5,182 bases of DNA from Frankiales bacterium (lineage in GTDB: Bacteria > Actinomycetota > Actinomycetes > Mycobacteriales > SCTD01): positions 1-5,182 of the forward strand of contig JAODNF010000313.1 in NCBI GenBank assembly GCA_025464915.1, written 5' to 3'. Made by a program: the position numbers and the translations under genes. The notes under the pieces are model-generated. The model searched no databases. It was not told the origin of the DNA and saw nothing but the letters and a program-made list of their open reading frames with translations. This document shows, piece after piece, positions 1 to 3,999 of the stretch. How positions within the stretch are numbered: position 1 is the first letter of the stretch; the number at the start of each line of letters is the position of its first letter.

Positions 1-558
1 GAAGTGGTGCGCGAAGGCGAAGGGCAGGCCGAGCAGGCCGGCGAGCTGCGCGGAGTAGCCGCTCGAGCCCAGCAGCCACACCTCGGGGGAGTTGCCCTCG
101 GCGGGCACCGCCGTGATGCCCTCCACCGGGCCGTCGAAGAAGGCACGCACGAGCTGGATCTCGCCGGGGATGTCGTCGACGTTGCCCCGGCGCAGCAGCT
201 GCGCGGTCCGTTGATCGGTGCCCGGCGCGCGACCGATGCCGAGGTCGATCCGGTCGGGGTAGAGCCCGGCCAGGGTGCCGAACTGCTCCGCGACGGTCAG
301 GGGCGGGTGGTTGGGGAGCATCACGCCGCCCGACCCGACCCGGATCCGGCTGGTGGCTCCGGCGAGCGCGGCGATGAGGACCGCGGGCGCGCTGGACGCG
401 ATGCCTGGCATGCCGTGGTGCTCGGCGACCCAGAGCCGGCCGTACCCCAGCTCCTCCACGTGCTGCGCGAGCGTGACCGCGTCCTGGAGGGCTGAGGCGC
501 TGCTGCGCCCGGACGCGACGGGGACGAGGTCGAGCACGCTGAGGGGGATCACCCCCAC
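1..558 (-). CDS. LLM-class flavin-dependent oxidoreductase (YhbW/MsnO8 type), C-terminus cut by window edge
   Basis: This is the N-terminal 186 codons of a luciferase-like flavin-dependent monooxygenase, a TIM-barrel enzyme that uses reduced FMN; the substrate cannot be read from sequence. Seen directly: PLSVLDLVPV near residues 5-14, WVAEHHGMPGIAS at 43-55, GSGGVMLPNHPP at 75-86, AEQFGTL at 90-96 and DLGIGRAPGTDQR at about 105-117. Further on come PEVWLLGSSGYSAQLA and LPFAFAHHF. These match, block by block, the family that includes E. coli YhbW. The frame is open to base 1, so roughly the second half of a usual 330-350 aa protein is missing. The start is uncertain: GTG at 558 or GTG at 552, the second giving the family-typical M-IPLSVLDL beginning. 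Neither has a clear Shine-Dalgarno, and no start codon lies further upstream in frame for many codons. It is divergent from the methyltransferase gene. Confidence 0.93.
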   Translation of the reverse strand, partial: MGVIPLSVLDLVPVASGRSSASALQDAVTLAQHVEELGYGRLWVAEHHGMPGIASSAPAVLIAALAGATSRIRVGSGGVMLPNHPPLTVAEQFGTLAGLYPDRIDLGIGRAPGTDQRTAQLLRRGNVDDIPGEIQLVRAFFDGPVEGITAVPAEGNSPEVWLLGSSGYSAQLAGLLGLPFAFAHHF

Positions 559-601
559 GCCAACACCGGATGCCGCGCCAGCCTTCCTCGATGATGAGAG
601 C

Positions 602-1243
602 GTGCAGTTCGCTTCCTGGCTGGCCCTCGAGCCCGTGCCCTTCGTACCGGAGCTGCTGCTGCACCAGGCCGACGACATGCACGCGCTGTGGGAGGAGGTC
701 ACCGCGCTGACAGGCCAGGAGGCGCCGCCGTACTGGGCGTTCCCCTGGCTCGGCGGGCAGGCCGTCGCCCGCTGGGTGCTGGACCACCCCGACGCCGTCG
801 CGGGCAAGCGGGTGCTGGACCTGGCCACCGGCTCCGGGCTCGTCGCGCTGGCCGCGCGACGGGCGGGGGCCGCGCACGTGCTGGCCAACGACATCGACCC
901 CATCGCGGGCGAGGTCGTGCTCGCCAACGCGCAGGCCAACGACCTCGAGATCACCTGGTGGTGCAGGGACCTGCTCGACGAACCGCCGCCGGACGTCGAC
1001 GTCGTGTTTGCCGGGGACATCCTCTACGACCGCGACATCGCGCCACGGGTGATGAGGTGGCTGCAGCTGGTGGAGGGGCCGGTCGTCCTCGGTGACCCGG
1101 GCCGCGACTACCTGCCGCAGCAGGGGCTGGTCGAGGTCGCCTCCTACGAGATCCCGACCACCCGCGAGCTCGAGGGCGTGTCGGTCAAGCGGACGCGCGT
1201 GTTCGCTCTGCCGAGGGAAGGCCGATCAGCGGCTGCACCCTGA
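602..1243 (+). CDS. Class I SAM-dependent protein methyltransferase, ETF-beta lysine methyltransferase (METTL20)-like
   Basis: The product is a 213-aa seven-beta-strand methyltransferase. Seen directly: PYWAFPWLGGQA at residues 43-54; the SAM-binding motif I VLDLATGSG at 71-79; the acidic loop ANDIDPIAG at 95-103; GDILYD at 138-143, containing the DxxY post-motif-II signature of this lysine methyltransferase group; and GDPGRDYL at 164-171. The same series of blocks, including ANDIDPIAG and GDPGR, occurs in human ETFBKMT/METTL20 and its bacterial homologues. Those trimethylate lysines in the beta subunit of electron transfer flavoprotein, and a bacterial homologue also acts on ribosomal protein L7/L12. 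Annotation as ribosomal L11 methyltransferase-like is common but less precise. The actual substrate here is inference. GTG 602 is the only standard start between the divergent gene and the conserved core, but its ribosome-binding site is weak (GAGAG placed very close). The last 59 bp overlap the minus-strand gene. Confidence 0.88.
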   Translation: MQFASWLALEPVPFVPELLLHQADDMHALWEEVTALTGQEAPPYWAFPWLGGQAVARWVLDHPDAVAGKRVLDLATGSGLVALAARRAGAAHVLANDIDPIAGEVVLANAQANDLEITWWCRDLLDEPPPDVDVVFAGDILYDRDIAPRVMRWLQLVEGPVVLGDPGRDYLPQQGLVEVASYEIPTTRELEGVSVKRTRVFALPREGRSAAAP

Positions 1244-1514
1244 TGCCCAGGGCGAAGCAGCGCTCGCGCAGGTCGCCCCACAGGGCGTGGTCCTGGGCCA
1301 GCAGCACGCCGTCGGGACGGGCGACCGCCAGCACCAGCTCGGTCGTACCGCTCCCCTCGAGCATGGCGCAGAGGTTGTCGCGCAGCCTCGGGTCCCACTG
1401 GTCGGCCAGCGACTCGAGCTCCACGACCAGCTCCTGGTCGAGGAACGCGACCGCGTCGCCGTTGTCCAGCGGGGAGTCTCGGTAGGTCGCCAGTGCGGCG
1501 TCGGTGTCATCCAT
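1185..1514 (-). CDS. Small acidic hypothetical protein (109 aa)
   Basis: No family is recognised with confidence. The protein begins MDDTDAALATYRD and is acidic through its first half, with an amphipathic stretch FLDQELVVELESLADQW at about residues 24-40. A hydrophobic strand TELVLAVARPDG follows at 58-69, then a helix-like DHALWGDLRERCFALGI at 75-91 and VQPLIGLP at 93-100. The strand-helix-strand end loosely recalls RadC/JAB-type folds, but the catalytic His motifs of that family are absent, so this is only a hint. There is no signal peptide or membrane segment. ATG 1514 is preferred over ATG 1571 because AAGG lies 9 nt before it and the extra N-terminal residues look like leader sequence. 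It is divergent from the DUF4262 gene across 113 bp and overlaps the methyltransferase gene tail to tail. Confidence 0.68.
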   Translation of the reverse strand: MDDTDAALATYRDSPLDNGDAVAFLDQELVVELESLADQWDPRLRDNLCAMLEGSGTTELVLAVARPDGVLLAQDHALWGDLRERCFALGIRVQPLIGLPSAERTRASA

Positions 1515-1544
1515 GCCGCACAGCCTTGCCGGTCCTGCCGGTCG

Positions 1545-1627
1545 CTGCAGAACCCCTTGTGGACAAGGCAACCGCCCTCGTCGGACGTCGTCCTCAGAGT
1601 GCTGGGCAACGAGAGAGGGGACAGCCC
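1545..1627. promoter_or_regulatory. Divergent intergenic region, most of spacer 1515-1627
   Basis: This spacer must hold the promoters for both the small acidic protein gene and the DUF4262 gene. No convincing -10/-35 pair is visible. What can be seen is the inverted repeat with DnaA box at 1555-1568. An 8-bp direct repeat TGCCGGTC lies nearby at 1527-1534 and 1536-1543 (9-bp period). The purine-rich GAGAGGGG at 1613-1620 ends 7 nt before ATG 1628 and fixes that start. Confidence 0.4.
1555..1568. promoter_or_regulatory. Inverted repeat containing a consensus DnaA box (minus strand, 1558-1566)
   Basis: The sequence reads CCTTGT-GG-ACAAGG, a pair of perfect 6-bp arms around a 2-bp centre. On the minus strand, 1558-1566 reads TTGTCCACA, which is the DnaA-box consensus of Streptomyces and other actinobacteria. 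It is a single box, so this is not an origin. It could be a DnaA regulatory or titration site, or simply an operator for a symmetric repressor shared by the two divergent genes. Confidence 0.45.
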
Positions 1628-2083
1628 ATGTGCTGGATGTACGACCACCCGGCGGCGACGTTCGACGACTACCTCCAGGAGGTGGTCCGGCCGACAGTCG
1701 CGCGGTGCGGCCATGCGGTGCAGGCGACCGACTGGAGGGGCCGGCCGATGGCCTACACGGTCGGCCTCACCGAGCGCGGTGAGCCGGAGCTGGTCGTGAC
1801 GGGCAAGCCGCCGGACGAGGCCCACGACCTGCTCGGGGCGCTGCTGGCGGGGGAGGAGCAGCCGTCCCTCGACGCCCGCTGCGACCTGGTGCAGGGGCCC
1901 GCGCTGTGGGCGCTGCCGGTGGACAAGCCCGAGCGGCTGTCGGTCGCGTGGCGGCTCTACCCGGAGCTGACAGCGCTGCAGGTGGTGTGGGCCGACGCGT
2001 TCGGTCGCTGGCCGTGGGAGGTGGACCGCAGCCCGCAGCGGCTGCTCTCCCTGCCCGCCGAGAGGGGGCGCCTGGCCGGGTAG
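1628..2083 (+). CDS. DUF4262 domain-containing protein
   Basis: The product is a 151-aa cytoplasmic protein of the DUF4262 family, whose biochemical role is not known. Seen directly: a short N-terminal MCWMYDHP segment, DDYL at residues 13-16, CGHAVQATD at 27-35, AYTVGLT at 42-48, GEPELVVTG at 51-59, and the strongly conserved end LQVVWADAFGRWPWE at 117-131. This order (a TVGL strand, a PELV strand, then VWAD...WPWE) is the hallmark of the family, and the length is typical. ATG 1628 is chosen because GAGAGGGG precedes it by 7 nt; the frame is open further upstream, but that stretch lies in the divergent spacer. The stop codon sits in the loop of a GC-rich hairpin. It has no signal peptide and appears to be a single-gene transcription unit. 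Confidence 0.88.
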   Translation: MCWMYDHPAATFDDYLQEVVRPTVARCGHAVQATDWRGRPMAYTVGLTERGEPELVVTGKPPDEAHDLLGALLAGEEQPSLDARCDLVQGPALWALPVDKPERLSVAWRLYPELTALQVVWADAFGRWPWEVDRSPQRLLSLPAERGRLAG

Positions 2084-2089
2084 CCCGGC
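2075..2089 (+). terminator. GC-rich hairpin over the stop codon, possible weak terminator
   Basis: GCCGGG and CCCGGC form perfect 6-bp arms around the 3-nt loop TAG, which is the stop codon of the DUF4262 gene. No T-run follows, so it is not a classical intrinsic terminator. High-GC actinobacteria often use hairpins without a T-tract, so a role in termination or mRNA end protection is possible but unproven. Confidence 0.3.
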
Positions 2090-2116
2090 TGGTCGGTGAG
2101 CCGCCGGAAACGCAGG

Positions 2117-2149
2117 CTTCACACAGGTTTCACGGGAGTGCGACAGGGG
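2117..2149 (+). promoter_or_regulatory. Three 11-bp direct repeat units, PhoP (PHO-box)-like
   Basis: Adjacent units CTTCACACAGG (2117-2127), TTTCACGGGAG (2128-2138) and TGCGACAGGGG (2139-2149) repeat with an exact 11-bp period. The Streptomyces PhoP direct-repeat unit, as remembered, is G(G/T)TCAYYYR(G/C)G. The three units agree at about 9, 7 and 6 of 11 positions, so the first is fair and the third is poor. The site ends 28 bp before ATG 2178 of the secreted lysyl-oxidase-like gene, a position suited to promoter control. Confidence 0.35.
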
Positions 2150-2177
2150 GGCGACGGCGTCCGGCGAAGCAGTGATC

Positions 2178-3626
2178 ATGCGCCGTCGCTCCCTTGCCCT
2201 CGTCCCCGTCGCCGGTCTGCTGATCGGGACGCACGCCCTCGCCGGTGCCCCCGCCGCTCCGACCGGTCCCCTCGTCGCGGCGGACGGGCACGGTCTGATG
2301 CCGCAGTACGCGAGTCTCGCCGACGTCCAGCGGGTCGCCCGCCGCACGGCCGCCGACGACCGGGCCGACACCCTCAGCCACTGGGGCGCGACGACGCAGT
2401 CCGCGACACCCGAGGGCAGGCTCGTCGGCCTGCTGAAGACCGGGGACGCCGCGTTCTGGACCGGCGGCTACGTCGCCGACCACGTCCTGACGAGCCAGGT
2501 CCCGACCAGCGTGGCGTGCCAGCTGACGCACTGCTTCACCTGGAAGATCACGCTCACGACCGTCCCGACCCGCTTCCGCGTCGGCCTCGACACGCCCTCA
2601 CGCGAGTCGTCGTTCACCCTTGAGCTCATCGACAGCGGCGGGACGACCGTCGCGTCAGCGACGAACAGCAACACGTTCAACAAGGAGCTGTTCGTCAGCA
2701 AGCCGGCCAAGGGCACGTACACGGTGCGGGTGGTGCCCCGGGACGCCGCCTATGCCCGCTTCCGCCTGCGGGCGAAGGCGGAAGGGCCGCTGCCGACGTA
2801 CAAGAAGAAGACCGAGCTGCTCCCGAACCTGCAGGCCACCCCGCCCTACGAGTTCGGCTTCGTGGCGCCAGCCGACCCTGCGAACGCGGCGTACCCACCG
2901 GACACGGTCAACCCGCCGCTCGACGTCCTCGGCTACCACCCGCTCAGCTGCGCCGCCGATGAGACGGCGCAGGACAAGGTGACGCGCTGCCTGCGCTTCA
3001 CGACCGGTCCGCGCAACAACGGCGTCGGCCCGATGGACCTCGGCTACTTCCCCGCCGAGCACGGGCTCGGGATCACCGAGGAGGGCCCGGTCACGCAGTA
3101 CGTGCACTGGAGCGACGGCACGACCACGCAGCGACCCGCCGGGACGTTCCTGTTCCACAAGACGCACGCGCACTACCACTACCAGGACATCCTCAACTAC
3201 CGGCTCTTCCACGTGCTCCCCGGCCACGTGCTGACACCGGCGGGCAAGGGCACGAAGTCCGGGTTCAGCCCGGCGGACCAGCTGTTCGCCGACTGGTTCA
3301 CGTTCACGCAGGAGCAGGGCCAGTACGTCGAGGGGGTCTCGAGCTCGCGCTCGATCGGCGCGTCGACCTTCGGTCTCAGCACCGGGTGGGGCGACGTCTA
3401 CCGCTGGCAGCGTCCCGGCCAGTACGTCGACTTCGGCGGCGACGGTGACGGCCTCTACCTGCTGCGCTCCACGGTGGACATCAACAACCACGTCCTGGAG
3501 ACGAACGAGCACGACAACACCGCGTACGCCTACCTCCAGATCACGGGGGACAGCGTGCGCATCATCGAGCGCGGTCAGGGCATGAGCCCGTGGGACAAGG
3601 GCAAGAAGGTCTTCACGGACCGGTAA
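2178..3626 (+). CDS. Secreted lysyl oxidase-domain protein with N-terminal beta-sandwich domain
   Basis: This 482-aa exported protein starts with a signal peptide (MRRRSLALVPVAGLLIG, cleavage likely after about residue 23 near ALAGA). Residues ~110-200, beginning with C114-x4-C119, look like a PPC-type beta-sandwich (FTLELID, GTYTVRVVP). From about residue 214 (LLPNLQ) to ~460 runs a lysyl-oxidase domain. Seen there: HKTHAHYHY with H327, H330, H332 and H334, equivalent to the copper-binding HxxHxHYH of LOX; K360 in GTKSGF, aligning with the LTQ lysine; Y408 in GWGDVYRWQRPGQYVDF, aligning with the LTQ tyrosine; and the closing LETNEHDNTAY. Known for the family: copper amine oxidases that oxidise peptidyl lysine to an aldehyde using lysyl tyrosylquinone. 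The bacterial substrate is unknown; extracellular proteins or amines are inference. The start is ATG 2178, or GTG 2172 two codons earlier; neither has a strong Shine-Dalgarno (GAAG only). Confidence 0.87.
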   Translation: MRRRSLALVPVAGLLIGTHALAGAPAAPTGPLVAADGHGLMPQYASLADVQRVARRTAADDRADTLSHWGATTQSATPEGRLVGLLKTGDAAFWTGGYVADHVLTSQVPTSVACQLTHCFTWKITLTTVPTRFRVGLDTPSRESSFTLELIDSGGTTVASATNSNTFNKELFVSKPAKGTYTVRVVPRDAAYARFRLRAKAEGPLPTYKKKTELLPNLQATPPYEFGFVAPADPANAAYPPDTVNPPLDVLGYHPLSCAADETAQDKVTRCLRFTTGPRNNGVGPMDLGYFPAEHGLGITEEGPVTQYVHWSDGTTTQRPAGTFLFHKTHAHYHYQDILNYRLFHVLPGHVLTPAGKGTKSGFSPADQLFADWFTFTQEQGQYVEGVSSSRSIGASTFGLSTGWGDVYRWQRPGQYVDFGGDGDGLYLLRSTVDINNHVLETNEHDNTAYAYLQITGDSVRIIERGQGMSPWDKGKKVFTDR

Positions 3627-3635
3627 CACGACTGC

Positions 3636-3641
3636 GGGAGG
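3636..3641 (+). promoter_or_regulatory. Ribosome-binding site deciding the CBM48 gene start
   Basis: GGGAGG lies 8 nt before GTG 3650. It sets the start there rather than at the earlier in-frame ATG 3590, which lies inside the lysyl-oxidase gene. Confidence 0.75.
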
Positions 3642-3649
3642 CTCTGGGC

Positions 3650-3928
3650 GTGATCACGAGGCGCAAGCGGCTGGGCAAGGTGCAGGTCACGTTCGTGCCA
3701 CCGACGCGCGAGGAGCCCGTCTTCGTGGCCGGCAGCTTCAACGGCTGGCAGCCCGAGCCGTGCAAGCGGGCCCGTGACGGGTCGCTCCGGGCCACTGTCA
3801 GCGCGGAGCCGGGGGAGACCCTCGAGTTCCGCTACGTCACCGCTTCGGGCGAGTGGTTCGACGACGAGGGTGCCGACGAGCACGTCTGGAACGAGCACGG
3901 CACGCAGAACGGGCTGCTGCACCTCTGA
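3650..3928 (+). CDS. Stand-alone CBM48 / isoamylase early-set (AMPK-beta glycogen-binding-like) protein
   Basis: The 92-aa product is a single CBM48 domain. Seen directly: a basic start VITRRKRLGK, then VQVTFVPP at about 11-18, the signature VFVAGSFNGWQP at 24-35, a turn DGSLRATV near 43-50, PGETLEFRYVTASGEWFDDEGAD around 54-76, and a final NGLLHL. These are the features of the early-set beta-sandwich found in AMPK beta subunits and at the N-terminus of glycogen-branching and debranching enzymes, where it binds alpha-glucans. It has no catalytic domain, signal peptide or membrane segment, so it should be cytoplasmic. A role as a glycogen-binding or scaffolding protein is inference. The gene begins 23 bp after the lysyl-oxidase stop and is probably cotranscribed with it. 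Confidence 0.88.
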   Translation: MITRRKRLGKVQVTFVPPTREEPVFVAGSFNGWQPEPCKRARDGSLRATVSAEPGETLEFRYVTASGEWFDDEGADEHVWNEHGTQNGLLHL

Positions 3929-3999
3929 CCGGCAGCCGTATCTGAAACACTTTCACGTCGTTGGGAAGGACAGTCCCCCGCGACCTCGAAGGGTTCCGC
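3929..3999 (+). promoter_or_regulatory. Leader of the secreted hydrolase-like gene with relatively AT-rich promoter candidate
   Basis: Between the CBM48 stop and ATG 4000, bases 3938-3966 form one of the most AT-rich patches of an otherwise very GC-rich window. This patch holds the inverted repeat TGAAA-CAC-TTTCA (3943-3955) and the TTTCACG heptamer shared with the lysyl-oxidase leader. A short perfect palindrome GGAC-A-GTCC lies at 3968-3976. GAAGGG at 3988-3993 is the ribosome-binding site, 6 nt before the ATG. No clear -10/-35 pair is seen, so the promoter call is inference. Confidence 0.4.
3943..3955. repeat. Inverted repeat TGAAA-CAC-TTTCA, operator candidate
   Basis: Perfect 5-bp arms flank a 3-bp centre, 44 bp before the start codon of the following secreted-protein gene. 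The right arm overlaps the shared heptamer TTTCACG. It could be a binding site for a dimeric regulator; short arms make chance occurrence possible. Confidence 0.35.

Noticed and set aside
4..495. Plus-strand open frame opposite the LLM oxidoreductase
   Set aside because: No recognisable domain, and the minus strand matches the YhbW-type family over its whole length.
275..601. N-terminal extension of the methyltransferase to ATG 275
   Set aside because: It would overlap more than half of the visible divergent oxidoreductase gene, and the extra residues look like antisense sequence. Family proteins start close to the conserved region after 602.
1226..2371. Minus-strand open frame (381 codons) spanning several genes
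   Set aside because: It crosses the DUF4262 gene, a spacer and two gene ends, and its protein is Arg/Pro/Ser-rich without motifs. The real minus-strand gene at 1185-1514 is in another frame.
3294..3310. Repeated GTTCACG cores resembling a PHO box inside the lysyl-oxidase gene
   Set aside because: It lies deep within a coding sequence as Phe-Thr codons (WFTFTQ) and is far from any gene start.
2655..3629. Minus-strand open frame (324 codons) opposite the lysyl-oxidase gene
   Set aside because: Composition is dominated by Val, Arg, Glu and Leu, as expected from the complement of GC-ending codons, and no motif is present. The plus strand carries the clear LOX domain.
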